Part shown: piece after piece, positions 27,046 through 35,971 of the stretch
Layout of the letters: every line of letters starts with the position of its first letter
Position numbering within the stretch: position 1 is the stretch's first letter
Source of the DNA: UBA10649 sp965227045
Lineage (GTDB): Bacteria > Actinomycetota > Actinomycetes > S36-B12
Assembly (NCBI GenBank): GCA_965227045.1
Contig: OZ245718.1
Location: 1,302,001 to 1,366,000 of the forward strand
Direction: 5' to 3'
DNA length: 64,000 nucleotides
Position numbers and translations under genes: made by a program
The notes under the pieces: generated by a model
The model's input: only the letters and a program-made list of their open reading frames with translations
The model's database searches: none
What the model was told of the DNA's origin: nothing

Positions 27046-28581
27046 ATGCCGACACCGCCGGATTCAGCTCAATCATCAATTTGCGACGAGGTGGCAAAGC
27101 AGGTGTGGGAGTACGAGTCTCCGGCTGCCGCGCCGCGTGGTCATCAGGACGAGAGCTTCCATGCCCAAGCGGGGCAGGTCCCGCCGTTGCTTGATCTGCC
27201 AGTCGGACTTGCGGCCACCGGCTGGCGCGCGGAGTCCGACAGTCTGGGAACGATCAATGTTCCGGCCGACCGATACTGGGGTGCGCAGACCCAGCGGAGC
27301 CTGACGCACTTCTCCATCGGGACCGAGCGCATGCCGTTGGCGGTCTACCGCGCTTACGCACATGTGAAGAAGGCAGCCGCCAGAGCGAACGAGCATGCGG
27401 GAGTCTTGCCGGCCTGGAAAGCTGCGGCCATCAGCCGAATCTGCGAGGAGATCCTCGACGGGTCGCTCGATGACCACTTCCCGTTGTATGTGTTCCAGAC
27501 CGGATCCGGAACCCATACCAACGCCAACGTCAATGAAGTGATCGCGAACCGCGCGAACCAGTTGCTCGGTGGAAGGCCTGAATCCCCAGGGCCAGTTCAC
27601 CCGAACGACGATGTCAACATGAGCCAGTCAAGCAATGACACCTTCCCCACCGCGATGCACCTCGCGGCCTACGACACCACGATCCAGCTCACCATCCCCA
27701 GGATGCGAGAACTCCACGGGGCGTTGTCATCGAAGGCTGTCCAGTGGGCAGACGTCATGAAGGTCGGACGCACGCATCTCATGGACGCGACGCCGCTGAC
27801 CGTGGGCCAGGAGTGGTCCGGGTACTCGGCAGCTCTTGGGCAGGCCGTGACGGATGTCGAGCACGCCAGCCGGGGACTCCTCCCTGTCGCGATGGGTGGC
27901 ACTGCAGTTGGAACCGGCCTCAACGCGCCTGCGGACTTCAGTGCCATGGCCGTCGAGGAACTCGCGGCCGCCACGGGATATCCGTTTGTGCAAAGCGAGA
28001 ATCCGTTCTCTGCCCAGGCCACGCTCGACCCGATGGTCCGCGCGCACGCATCACTGAAATCGGCCGCCGTCACGCTGTTCAAGATCGCCAACGATCTTCG
28101 CTGGCTGGCGTCGGGCCCGCGCCACGGGCTTCAGGAGCTCCACATCCCGGCGAACGAGCCTGGATCAAGCATCATGCCCGGCAAGGTCAATCCCACTCAG
28201 ACCGAAGCGATGCTCATGGTCTGCCTACAGGTCATCGGACTGGACACGACGATTGCCATGGCAGGCGCCGAGGGCAACTTCGAACTCAATGCGTTTCGTC
28301 CAATCGTGATTTCCAACTACCTGCGTTCAGCCATCCTGTTGGCCGACGCGTGCCATAACCTGGGACGGTTCCTGGTCCAGGGAGCCGAGTTGAACACGCG
28401 GCAACTTCGGATCAACCTCGACCGATCGGTCATGGTCGTGACTGCTCTGTCACCGGTCATCGGCTACGAGCGCGCGGCCGCGATCGCCCAGCACGCCATG
28501 GCACACGACATCGACGTGCGCGACGCTGCGATTCAACTCGGCATTGATCCCGAAACGTACGACTCCGCTATCCACCCCTAG
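27046..28581 (+). CDS. fumC: Class II fumarate hydratase with N-terminal extension
   Basis: A 511-residue fumarase C; the family is usually about 465 residues. The fold begins near residue 64 with ESDSLGTINVPADRYWGAQT; the first 60 residues are an unrelated, Pro-rich extension. Catalytic and signature segments are intact: TGSGTHTNANVNE, HPNDDVNMSQSSND, VGRTHLMDATPL and GSSIMPGKVNPTQTE (the mobile Ser loop). It interconverts fumarate and malate without an iron-sulphur cluster, which suits oxidative stress. The ATG has GAGG upstream and follows the Usp gene closely. It is probably an extra copy carried by the island. Confidence 0.93.
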   Translation: MPTPPDSAQSSICDEVAKQVWEYESPAAAPRGHQDESFHAQAGQVPPLLDLPVGLAATGWRAESDSLGTINVPADRYWGAQTQRSLTHFSIGTERMPLAVYRAYAHVKKAAARANEHAGVLPAWKAAAISRICEEILDGSLDDHFPLYVFQTGSGTHTNANVNEVIANRANQLLGGRPESPGPVHPNDDVNMSQSSNDTFPTAMHLAAYDTTIQLTIPRMRELHGALSSKAVQWADVMKVGRTHLMDATPLTVGQEWSGYSAALGQAVTDVEHASRGLLPVAMGGTAVGTGLNAPADFSAMAVEELAAATGYPFVQSENPFSAQATLDPMVRAHASLKSAAVTLFKIANDLRWLASGPRHGLQELHIPANEPGSSIMPGKVNPTQTEAMLMVCLQVIGLDTTIAMAGAEGNFELNAFRPIVISNYLRSAILLADACHNLGRFLVQGAELNTRQLRINLDRSVMVVTALSPVIGYERAAAIAQHAMAHDIDVRDAAIQLGIDPETYDSAIHP

Positions 28582-28693
28582 TGCCGCACGCTCGGCGACG
28601 GCGGCCCTGCCTCCGGCTCCTTGTTGAATGTGCAGCGCGGTTGCATCAGTATCGCAATGATTTCTCGAAGTAGAGCAAAGCGACAGGAACACC

Positions 28694-29380
28694 ATGAGCA
28701 TGACACGCGCGGCAGACCTTCCGAACCTGGCCACCGACGCCCCCATCTGGCTGGCTCTCGCGACCGTCGGTGTCAACGCGATCGTCGGAGCACTCCGCGG
28801 ATACAACGATGTCGGTCGACGGTGGGACATCGTTGGGGTCACCACCTTCGCGTTGCTGATGGGACTAGGCGGAGGGTTCATCCGCGACGTACTTCTTGGC
28901 AACCTTCCTGCAGAGTCACTTCGTAGCCCGTGGTACCTCGTCACTGTGCTTGTCGCCGTCGTGATCGTCGTCGCTCTCGGCGACCTCATCCTCCGCGCTG
29001 GAATCGTGGTACGACTTCTCGATGCGCTCGCGCTCGGACTCTTCGCCGTCACCGGGACCGCTTACGGTCTGGCCTTCGATCTTCCCGCCGTCTCGGCCGT
29101 CCTCCTGGGCACGATCACTGCAGTGGGCGGCGGGGTCTTGGTCTCCGTCCTTGAGGGCGAGCCATCTGGAATCCTGCAGCCGGGAGTACCTCTCGCGCTG
29201 TCTGCCGCCGCCGGCGCCGTGGTTTACGCCGTCGTCTCCCAATGGAACTCGCCCATCGCTTCTGTGGCAGGCATCGTTGTCATCATCGGAATGCGGTACG
29301 TGACGTCATCACTGGGCATGTCCACCAGGCCAGTGGGCGCGCGCCCACCACGAGGTTCCACATCTCCACCAGCCCTCTAA
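28694..29380 (+). CDS. TRIC-type (UPF0126) membrane protein
   Basis: A 228-residue protein with seven hydrophobic helices in two related halves. Each half carries the glycine-rich kink of trimeric intracellular cation channels: LLMGLGGGFIRDVLLGN in the first and ITAVGGGVLVSVLEGEPSG in the second. Bacterial members conduct K+ or Na+. The ATG at 28694 follows AGGA. The Pro/Arg-rich tail is cytoplasmic. It is convergent with the ABC pair at 29437. Confidence 0.88.
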   Translation: MSMTRAADLPNLATDAPIWLALATVGVNAIVGALRGYNDVGRRWDIVGVTTFALLMGLGGGFIRDVLLGNLPAESLRSPWYLVTVLVAVVIVVALGDLILRAGIVVRLLDALALGLFAVTGTAYGLAFDLPAVSAVLLGTITAVGGGVLVSVLEGEPSGILQPGVPLALSAAAGAVVYAVVSQWNSPIASVAGIVVIIGMRYVTSSLGMSTRPVGARPPRGSTSPPAL

Positions 29381-29436
29381 ACGATGCCGAATCCTGTGCT
29401 TACCCGCTCGGTCGGTGGGCGGCCGGTCAGCCAGCC

Positions 29437-30129
29437 CTAAGCCGCCGACGCCAGTTCGGTGAGCTTTCCGTCGGTCATGTCCAAGATGCGATCGCAGTGT
29501 CCGAGAACGTCCCGGTCATGGGTGACCATGACGACAGCGACGCTGGATGCGTGCGCCTGTTCGGCCAGCAGGCTCACCACCTCGTGGCTGCGAGCTCGAT
29601 CCAAGGACGCTGTGGGTTCGTCGACGAGGAGCAGGGTCGGAGCGTTCACGAGAGCGCGTGCGATCCCGACACGTTGTCGCTCACCACCGGAGAGTTGGCC
29701 TGGTCGGTGGTCGGCTCGATGCGTCATGCCTACGGCCTCGAGCAGCGCGAGAGGATCGATGCCGTGGTTGCCGGCGAGGCGGTACGCCAGGCGCAGCTGG
29801 TCGACCGCGGTCAGGGCGGGAAGCAGATTGCCGGCCTGGAAGACGAAGCCGATTGTCGAGAGCCGGAAGCGTGCTGCCGCCGCCTTGCCGAGCGTGCTCA
29901 GGTCGGTGCCGTGAACGCTGACCGAGCCGGAATCGGGGGTGGACAGCGCACCAGCAACCGCGAGCAGGGACGACTTGCCCGACCCGGACGGCCCGACGAT
30001 GGCGAGGAGTTCCCCGGGCAGGACTGTGAGCGAAACGTCGTCGAGTGCTCGCACTCTCGCGTCTCCATCTCCGAGTTCGAGCACGGCATTGCTGATCGCC
30101 AGTGCCGGGGTCTGGGCGTGGTTGTTCAT
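29437..30129 (-). CDS. ABC transporter ATP-binding protein (LolD/MacB type)
   Basis: A 230-residue ATPase with GPSGSGKSS, the signature LSGGERQRVGIARAL and LLLVDEPTASLDRARS. It is the size and sequence type that partners FtsX-like permeases, used for export or envelope remodelling. Its start overlaps the stop of the permease gene by 4 bp. Transcription comes from the promoter at 31315-31344, which contains a TetR-type operator. Confidence 0.93.
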   Translation of the reverse strand: MNNHAQTPALAISNAVLELGDGDARVRALDDVSLTVLPGELLAIVGPSGSGKSSLLAVAGALSTPDSGSVSVHGTDLSTLGKAAAARFRLSTIGFVFQAGNLLPALTAVDQLRLAYRLAGNHGIDPLALLEAVGMTHRADHRPGQLSGGERQRVGIARALVNAPTLLLVDEPTASLDRARSHEVVSLLAEQAHASSVAVVMVTHDRDVLGHCDRILDMTDGKLTELASAA

Positions 30130-31268
30130 CGCTGCCCTCCGAGCGCCGCGAGCGGATCGATACGAATGATCCGGGCTACGGCGGCTACCGCACCGACGAG
30201 GCCCAGAACGATTGTGAGCACACTGGCCACCGCGATCGGGCTGGCCTCGAGCGCGAATGGCATGGCCTCGGGCATGAGGGCGCCCAGTCCGAAGCCGATG
30301 GCCACCCCAACTGCGGTGAATCCGACAAGCAGGATCGCTGCCTGGGCGATGCTGTCGCGGATGAGGTAGCCGGCCGAGGCTCCAATTGCGCGCAGGATCG
30401 CGATCTCCTGCTTGCGCTGGATCGTCCAGACGCTGAAGAAGGCTCCGACTATCAGCGCGCAGATCGCGTACAGGAACCCTTGGATCATGTTGAGCGTCAT
30501 CGTCTCGGCCTGATAGCCGGGCGAGGCGTTGAATGCCTCCGTGCGGGTCATCGTCATCGTGTCGGCCTGCGCGTTGATCGCCGCGAGGTCCGGGCTCGCG
30601 TCGGGCGTGGTCTTGATCGCGACAACGCTGGCGTAGTCGTAACCACTCGCGTCAGCCTGTATTGCTGTCGGAGCACCCGGCGCGGCCGAGTTCGACTCGA
30701 TCAGCTGCCACGTGGCAATGGGGATGTAGGCGACGTCGACGTGTCCGAACGTCGCCTGTCCGTTGGTGAACCCAACGACCGTGAGTTCCACGCCCGAGCG
30801 GTCGAGAGTCACGATCGTTCCCAGCTCGACACCCGCGGTCTTCGCGGTCTCGGAGACGACGATTCCGTCGGGCGTGCTTAACCCGGAGCCGCTGGAGGTT
30901 GTGGGTGCAAGGAATCCGGTGGGCTCGACTCCGAAAAGCGTGAGGTCGACCTGTCGGCCGGTGCTGGTGGTTCCGTTGACGATGCTGACGCCCATGGGCT
31001 CGGCGACGTCGACTCCGTCGGCGTTACGCCAGATGTCGAGTTGCCGATCGTCGACGGTCGAGCGGCTGAACGCGTTGTCGGTCATCGTGCCGTGGGCGAA
31101 GGCGAAGACGGTCGCCGGCGTGGACTTCAGCGCGGAGACGCCGTCATTGACCAGCCCCGACGACAGGCCCGACAGCAACACGACCAGAACGGCGATCATG
31201 GCGATCACCGCACCCATGAGCGCAAACCGCCCTCGAGCGAACCGGAGTTCGCGCACCGCCAGAAACAT
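30126..31268 (-). CDS. FtsX/MacB-like ABC transporter permease
   Basis: A 380-residue permease. One helix lies near the N-terminus (about 17-38), then an extracytoplasmic domain of about 210 residues, then three helices at about 255-275, 305-330 and 345-370: the FtsX layout of four helices. It partners the ATPase encoded next. The TetR gene is 93 bp upstream and on the same strand, and a TetR-type palindrome lies in this gene's promoter, so the pump is probably induced by a small molecule. Confidence 0.88.
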   Translation of the reverse strand: MFLAVRELRFARGRFALMGAVIAMIAVLVVLLSGLSSGLVNDGVSALKSTPATVFAFAHGTMTDNAFSRSTVDDRQLDIWRNADGVDVAEPMGVSIVNGTTSTGRQVDLTLFGVEPTGFLAPTTSSGSGLSTPDGIVVSETAKTAGVELGTIVTLDRSGVELTVVGFTNGQATFGHVDVAYIPIATWQLIESNSAAPGAPTAIQADASGYDYASVVAIKTTPDASPDLAAINAQADTMTMTRTEAFNASPGYQAETMTLNMIQGFLYAICALIVGAFFSVWTIQRKQEIAILRAIGASAGYLIRDSIAQAAILLVGFTAVGVAIGFGLGALMPEAMPFALEASPIAVASVLTIVLGLVGAVAAVARIIRIDPLAALGGQR

Positions 31269-31314
31269 CGGCCATCCTCATCTAGAAGGCTCGGGGGCGC
31301 CGGCCCGCGAACTG

Positions 31315-31344
31315 AACATAGTGACACTATGTCACCAAGTTCAA
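31315..31344 (-). promoter_or_regulatory. ABC operon promoter with TetR-type operator
   Basis: Read on the minus strand: TTGAAC (31344-31339), an 18-nt spacer and TATGTT (31320-31315). The perfect palindrome CATAGTG-A-CACTATG (31317-31331) covers the -10 and most of the spacer. Binding there would block RNA polymerase. The leader to the permease ATG is about 40 nt. Confidence 0.65.
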
Positions 31345-31361
31345 GGAAGCCAAATTCCGGC

Positions 31362-31937
31362 CTACGAGTGCACGCCTTCGTCGAGGATCCGGTTGATGTG
31401 CGCGGCTACACCGTCAGCGCTCTTGCCGTGCGCGATGAGCTGCATTCCTGAGCCGAGAAGGCCTTCGATGAGAGCGGCCGCACTCGAAGGATCGGACAGG
31501 CCGATCTCGGTCAGGACCTGCCGAAGTGGTGCCGCGAGGATTTCGTGCATCGCCATGATGTCGTCGAAGCTGCTGGGAGATATCTCCGTCTGCTGCAGTA
31601 CGGATGCGAGGCGGTGCTTGCCGTCCGCTGTCATTCGCATCGTTGCATCAACGTAGGCATGCAAGCGCGGCCTACCCGGCTCGACACGAGATAGCGCCAC
31701 GGAGATCTCGGCACCCCACTCCTCGAATGCCTGGATCGCAATCGCCGCGAGAAGTTCATCCTTTGAGGAGAAGTACTTGTAGAAGCTCGATCGCACGAGC
31801 CCAGCGCCTTGTGTGACCGACTGGGGAGTTACGGCCTTCACCCCGTGCTCTAGCAGGAGACTCTCCGCCACGGCCAGCAATGCTTTCCGCTGGCCCTGTC
31901 TGTGTTCAGCGACGGTCGGCGCTGAGATCCTCGGCAT
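31362..31937 (-). CDS. TetR-family regulator
   Basis: A 191-residue TetR protein. The N-terminal helix-turn-helix contains GVKAVTPQSVTQGAGLVRSSFYKYFSSKDELLAA (split here: GVKAVTPQSVTQGAGLV then RSSFYKYF). The C-terminal ligand domain is unassigned. The ATG at 31937 is favoured over the GTG at 31943 because a TACGCT hexamer (31944-31949) ends exactly 6 nt before it. It should repress the ABC pair downstream through the palindrome at 31317-31331. Confidence 0.9.
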   Translation of the reverse strand: MPRISAPTVAEHRQGQRKALLAVAESLLLEHGVKAVTPQSVTQGAGLVRSSFYKYFSSKDELLAAIAIQAFEEWGAEISVALSRVEPGRPRLHAYVDATMRMTADGKHRLASVLQQTEISPSSFDDIMAMHEILAAPLRQVLTEIGLSDPSSAAALIEGLLGSGMQLIAHGKSADGVAAHINRILDEGVHS

Positions 31938-31943
31938 GTACAC

Positions 31944-31949
31944 AGCGTA
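31944..31949 (-). promoter_or_regulatory. Predicted leaderless -10 of the TetR gene
   Basis: TACGCT on the minus strand, 6 nt before the ATG at 31937; same hexamer and spacing as at 15791, 16316 and 44222. Confidence 0.45.
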
Positions 31950-32188
31950 ATTCGACAGAGGGCGGCTCTAGGACGAACAGCCAAGCCGCGCTCGGCAAAC
32001 TCAGAAGTAGATCGCACAGTGCAATGGACAAACTCGTCTCGATCAGGATGGTTTCCTCAGACGCACATCACCACGGAGATCGTGATCCACCGCCTCGACG
32101 GCGCGCAGCACAAGGCCTCGTGCCCCGAAGGTTTGGGCGCTCATTGCTTAGGCGCCCCGGCGTCGAAGGATCTACGCGGCAGACGATC

Positions 32189-32368
32189 TGGCCCTTTCTT
32201 GGACCTTTCCTGCGAATGGCCTTGGCCCTTTCCTGCTGCCCTTCGGTGAGTCTCAGTGAGCCTGGATGCACCGAAACCCGCTGCTATTGCTCAGTTTCCC
32301 TCGGTCGACTACGGGTGGTCGCGGATTTCTACCCTGTCGGCTGGGGGTTCGAGTCCCTCCGGGCGCAC
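32189..32368 (+). repeat. Attachment module A: repeat array plus tRNA-Arg 3' copy
   Basis: Three 13-mers, TGGCCCTTTCTTG (32189), TGGACCTTTCCTG (32200) and TGGCCCTTTCCTG (32223), are followed by a conserved stretch containing GTGAGTCTCAGTGAG and CCGAAACCCGCTGCTAT. Then comes a 43-bp copy of the tRNA-Arg 3' end (32326-32368) with three or four differences in the variable-loop region. Arms lie 137, 126 and 103 nt before the core. It fills most of the 595-bp gap 31938-32532; nothing else is recognised there. Confidence 0.8.
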
Positions 32369-32532
32369 TTAAGTCCGCGCAAGTAGGTGAAATGGGCTGG
32401 GCGCTAGGGAACAACTCCTGCATCGCACCCCGCTCGCACAGCGACACGAATCGTTAGGTGGGGCAGTAATACAACCGGACCTGCGACAAACTTGCGCTAG
32501 TGATCCCTGTTCGAGCTCGCGGGAGGTAGGCC

Positions 32533-34167
32533 ATGTCCGAACCTGACGAGATCGCCGACCCGAGCAGTCCCGGCGCGGCGACGGGTCCCGGGCTCCGCCG
32601 CCAGAGCAAGTGGCTGCCTCTCCTCCTGGCGATGGCGATGTTCGTCCTTGTGGTCGATACCACCGTGATGAATGTGTCCATTTCGGCAGTCGCCGAAGAC
32701 CTAGGGGGAACAGTCAGCGGGGTCCAGTCGGCGATCGCGCTTGAGGCGCTCGTCTCTGCAGCTTTCATTCTCATCAACAGCAAGGTCGGCGACCTCATCG
32801 GTCGCAGGCGTGCGTATGTGATCGGGCTGCTCGCCTATGCAGTGGGCGCGCTGGCCATGACTCTCGCTCAGAGCGTCATGGCGATCGTCGTCTTCTGGGC
32901 CATCATCGGCGGATTGGGCGCCTCCCTCCTGCTGCCTGCGATGCAGTCGTTGATCCACGGAAACTTCGAAGGTGCGGCACGAGCGAAGGTTTATGCGCTG
33001 GTGGGTGCATCGATGGCAGTCGCGGCCGCGATCGGGCCACTCATCGGTGGAGTCATCACGACTTTCTGGTCCTGGCGGATCAACTTCCTCCTCGAAGTCG
33101 TGATCATCGCGATTGTCTTGACCGGCGTGCGCCTGATCAAGGATGTGCCATACACGGGTGAGCGCAGCATCGACAAAGTCGGCGCCGCATTGTCGGTTGT
33201 CGGTATGGGCGGCGTCGTGCTCGGGATTCTGGTGTGGCAGGAGGGTGGCGAGGCGGTGCTCGCTTTCGTCGCGGTCGGGGCGGCTGCGCTCTTCGCGTTC
33301 TCGCGGTGGTTGGTCAGGCGCAAGCGCGAGAGGAAGCCGTTCCTGATCGACCCGGACCTATTTGCACTGCCGCACTTCCGCATCGGCATCTCGCAGCAGA
33401 TGCTCCAGCAGATCGCCCTCGGCGGATCGATGATCGTCATCCCGATATTCCTCCAGATCGCCTTGGAGTACAACGCCCTGGAGGCGGGCCTGGCGATCGC
33501 GCCGCTGTCGCTCAGCATGTTCTTTGTCGCGTTGGTCGCTGGGCGCCGAGCCGGTCGACGACGTCCAGCAGTCCTGATCAGGGCGGGCTTCGGCCTCGCA
33601 CTATTCGGTCTGGTCCTCGTCATCCCTGTCGTCCCTCGTGCTGAAGCCGACCAGGGCGCGTGGGTGCTGCTGGGACCCTTGCTGATCGCCGGGTCCGGTC
33701 TCGGGCTCCTGGTGTCGCAGCTCAACAACTACACGCTCTCGCCGATCGAGGAGGAGCGAGCAAGCGAGGCGGCCGGAGTGAACTCCGCCGCCGGCAACTT
33801 TGGCCTGTCCTTCGGCCTCGCGGTGGCGGGTGGCGTCATGCTCGCGACCCTGGCACTGTCGTTCACTGCGATGACTAACGCAAGTGCCATGATCCCCGCG
33901 GACCAGAAGCAGGCCGTGTCCACAGCACTGGAAAGAAACGCCGAGGTCATCAGTGACACCCAACTGCAGCAGATAGTCGACGCCGAACCCCCGGCCGTGG
34001 AAGCCGAGATCCTGCAGATCAACAGCGACGCTCGCGCGCTGGCACTCCAGGTCTCGATGATCATCCCTGTACTCGCGTGCCTGCTCGGGCTACTCAACTC
34101 CATGCGTATGGTCCGCCTCCGAGACATTGAGGTGTCCGCCCGGCGCGAAGGTATGGACTTCGGATGA
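32533..34167 (+). CDS. MFS drug efflux transporter, DHA2 (14-TMS) family
   Basis: A 544-residue transporter with about 14 membrane helices. Motif A-like KVGDLIGRRRAYVIGL follows helix 2, and the start FVLVVDTTVMNVSISAVAEDL is typical of EmrB/QacA proteins. It should export hydrophobic drugs by proton antiport. The large loop before the last helix (about residues 455-510) is extracellular. The ATG has GGAGG upstream. It is the first gene after attachment module A, and the SulP gene follows at 34 bp. Confidence 0.93.
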   Translation: MSEPDEIADPSSPGAATGPGLRRQSKWLPLLLAMAMFVLVVDTTVMNVSISAVAEDLGGTVSGVQSAIALEALVSAAFILINSKVGDLIGRRRAYVIGLLAYAVGALAMTLAQSVMAIVVFWAIIGGLGASLLLPAMQSLIHGNFEGAARAKVYALVGASMAVAAAIGPLIGGVITTFWSWRINFLLEVVIIAIVLTGVRLIKDVPYTGERSIDKVGAALSVVGMGGVVLGILVWQEGGEAVLAFVAVGAAALFAFSRWLVRRKRERKPFLIDPDLFALPHFRIGISQQMLQQIALGGSMIVIPIFLQIALEYNALEAGLAIAPLSLSMFFVALVAGRRAGRRRPAVLIRAGFGLALFGLVLVIPVVPRAEADQGAWVLLGPLLIAGSGLGLLVSQLNNYTLSPIEEERASEAAGVNSAAGNFGLSFGLAVAGGVMLATLALSFTAMTNASAMIPADQKQAVSTALERNAEVISDTQLQQIVDAEPPAVEAEILQINSDARALALQVSMIIPVLACLLGLLNSMRMVRLRDIEVSARREGMDFG

Positions 34168-34201
34168 GCGCGATCGCTTCTCGTCACGGGCGCGACATCA
34201 C

Positions 34202-35908
34202 ATGACGGGTACCAGACTGCTCCTGCCCTCGCTGGTCGGCTACGAGAAGCGGGCGCTTCCGCGCGACCTCGTCGCTGGCCTGGTCCTCTCTGCCCTACTA
34301 GTACCGCAAGGGATGGCGTACGCGGAACTGGCCGGCCTTCCCGCCGTGACGGGCCTGTACACGTCCATCCTCTGCCTGATCGGCTACGCGCTCGTCGGTC
34401 CGTCGCGCATTCTGGTCCTCGGACCTGACAGCTCGCTCGGGCCGATGATCGCCGCGACGGTACTGCCGTTGGTCGCGGCCGACGGCGATCCGGCCAAGGC
34501 GATCGTGTTCGCTTCGATGCTGGCGCTTCTCACCGGGGCGATCATGATCATCGCCGGCGCCGGCGGCCTCGGCTTCATCGCCGACCTTCTGTCGAGGCCG
34601 ACGATTCTGGGCTACATGAATGGGCTGGCCCTCACGATCCTCGTCGGCCAGCTCCCGAAGTTGCTCGGCTTCTCCGTCGACGCGGATGGCTTCATCTCGG
34701 AGGTGATCGGGTTCGGGCAGGGCGTCGCTGGGGGTGAGGCCATTCCTGCCGCGGCCGCGGTCGGCGTGTTCTCGCTCGCGCTCATCCTCGCCTTGACGCG
34801 AGTCCTGCCACGCGTGCCCGCAGTCCTCGTAGCGGTAGTCGTCGCCATCGTCCTGAGCATCGGCTTCGACCTCTCCGATCGAGGCGTTGCTGTGGTCGGG
34901 CCGCTCGTCCAGGGCATGCCGAGCCTGTCCATTCCGATGGTCGGCCTGCAGGACCTCGCGCTTCTCTTCGTCGGAGCGGTCGGCATATCTCTCGTTGCCC
35001 TGGCCGACACGATCGGGACAGCGACGGTATTCGCCGAACGCCAAGGGGTCCGCGTGGACGGCAACCGAGAGATGATCGGAATCGGTGTCGCGAATGTGGC
35101 CGCGGGCCTGTTCCAGGGTTTCCCGGTAAGCACGAGCGGATCGCGAACCGCGGTCGCGGAGCGCGCAGGTGCGCGAAGTCAGATCACTGGCCTCGTCGGC
35201 GCGGGCATGATCGCTCTGATGCTGGTGGCATTTCCTGGACTGCTCGCGGACCTCCCCCAGGCCACCCTTGCAGCGATCGTGATCGCGGCATCCCTTTCGC
35301 TCGCTGACATCCGCGGGATGCGCAGGCTCTACCGCCAGCGCAGGACCGACTTCATGATCAGCTGCGCAGCCTTCCTCGGCGTCGTGCTCCTCGGCGTACT
35401 GCCGGGAATCGTCATCGCGATTGCCTTGTCCGTCGCGCTAGTGTTCCGGCGCATCTGGCTGCCGTACCGCGCCACGCTTGGTCGCGTTTCCGGTTTGCCC
35501 GGCCTGCACGACACGTCAAGCTATCCCGACGCCGACACACTCGACGGATGTGTCGTTCTGCGCTTCGACGCTCCGCTGATCTTCGCGAACGCCGGGACGT
35601 TCCGCGACGAGATCAACGACCTCGCGGCGAGTGACCCCGCGCCACTGTGGATCGTTGTCGCGGCTGAACCCATCACCGACGTCGATACCACCGCGTGCGA
35701 CATGCTCGAGGATCTCGTGGTCAAGCTGGACACTCAGGACGTCCGACTCGTCTTCGCCGAACTGAAGGATCGCGCACGGATCAAGCTCGCCCAGTACGGC
35801 CTCGAGCACGTCCTCGACGACTCACGGTTCTATCCCACGATCGAGGCTGCAACCGACGCCTACCGCGCCTCGACCGGCCGAGGCTGGGCCCATCCAGGAA
35901 GTCGGTAA
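34202..35908 (+). CDS. SulP family anion transporter with STAS domain
   Basis: A 568-residue SulP protein: a membrane domain of about 12-14 helices with the signature LVPQGMAYAELAGLPAVTGLYTS (here as LVPQGMAYAELAG and LPAVTGLYTS), and a C-terminal STAS domain (about residues 440-550, GCVVLRFDAPLIFANAGTFRDEI). It transports sulfate, bicarbonate or dicarboxylates; the substrate is not clear. The ATG at 34202 is chosen because the family starts there; the in-frame start at 34127 would overlap the MFS gene. Confidence 0.92.
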   Translation: MTGTRLLLPSLVGYEKRALPRDLVAGLVLSALLVPQGMAYAELAGLPAVTGLYTSILCLIGYALVGPSRILVLGPDSSLGPMIAATVLPLVAADGDPAKAIVFASMLALLTGAIMIIAGAGGLGFIADLLSRPTILGYMNGLALTILVGQLPKLLGFSVDADGFISEVIGFGQGVAGGEAIPAAAAVGVFSLALILALTRVLPRVPAVLVAVVVAIVLSIGFDLSDRGVAVVGPLVQGMPSLSIPMVGLQDLALLFVGAVGISLVALADTIGTATVFAERQGVRVDGNREMIGIGVANVAAGLFQGFPVSTSGSRTAVAERAGARSQITGLVGAGMIALMLVAFPGLLADLPQATLAAIVIAASLSLADIRGMRRLYRQRRTDFMISCAAFLGVVLLGVLPGIVIAIALSVALVFRRIWLPYRATLGRVSGLPGLHDTSSYPDADTLDGCVVLRFDAPLIFANAGTFRDEINDLAASDPAPLWIVVAAEPITDVDTTACDMLEDLVVKLDTQDVRLVFAELKDRARIKLAQYGLEHVLDDSRFYPTIEAATDAYRASTGRGWAHPGSR

Positions 35909-35971
35909 GACATGACGCCAGGTCGCGAGGCACAAAATGCTGCTGCGACCTTGACCGCACGGACGAGGTCC

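Noticed and set aside
32253..32447. Minus-strand frame containing GGTRTPSRQG
   Set aside because: This peptide is the antisense translation of the tRNA-Arg 3' copy at 32326-32368, a typical spurious protein.
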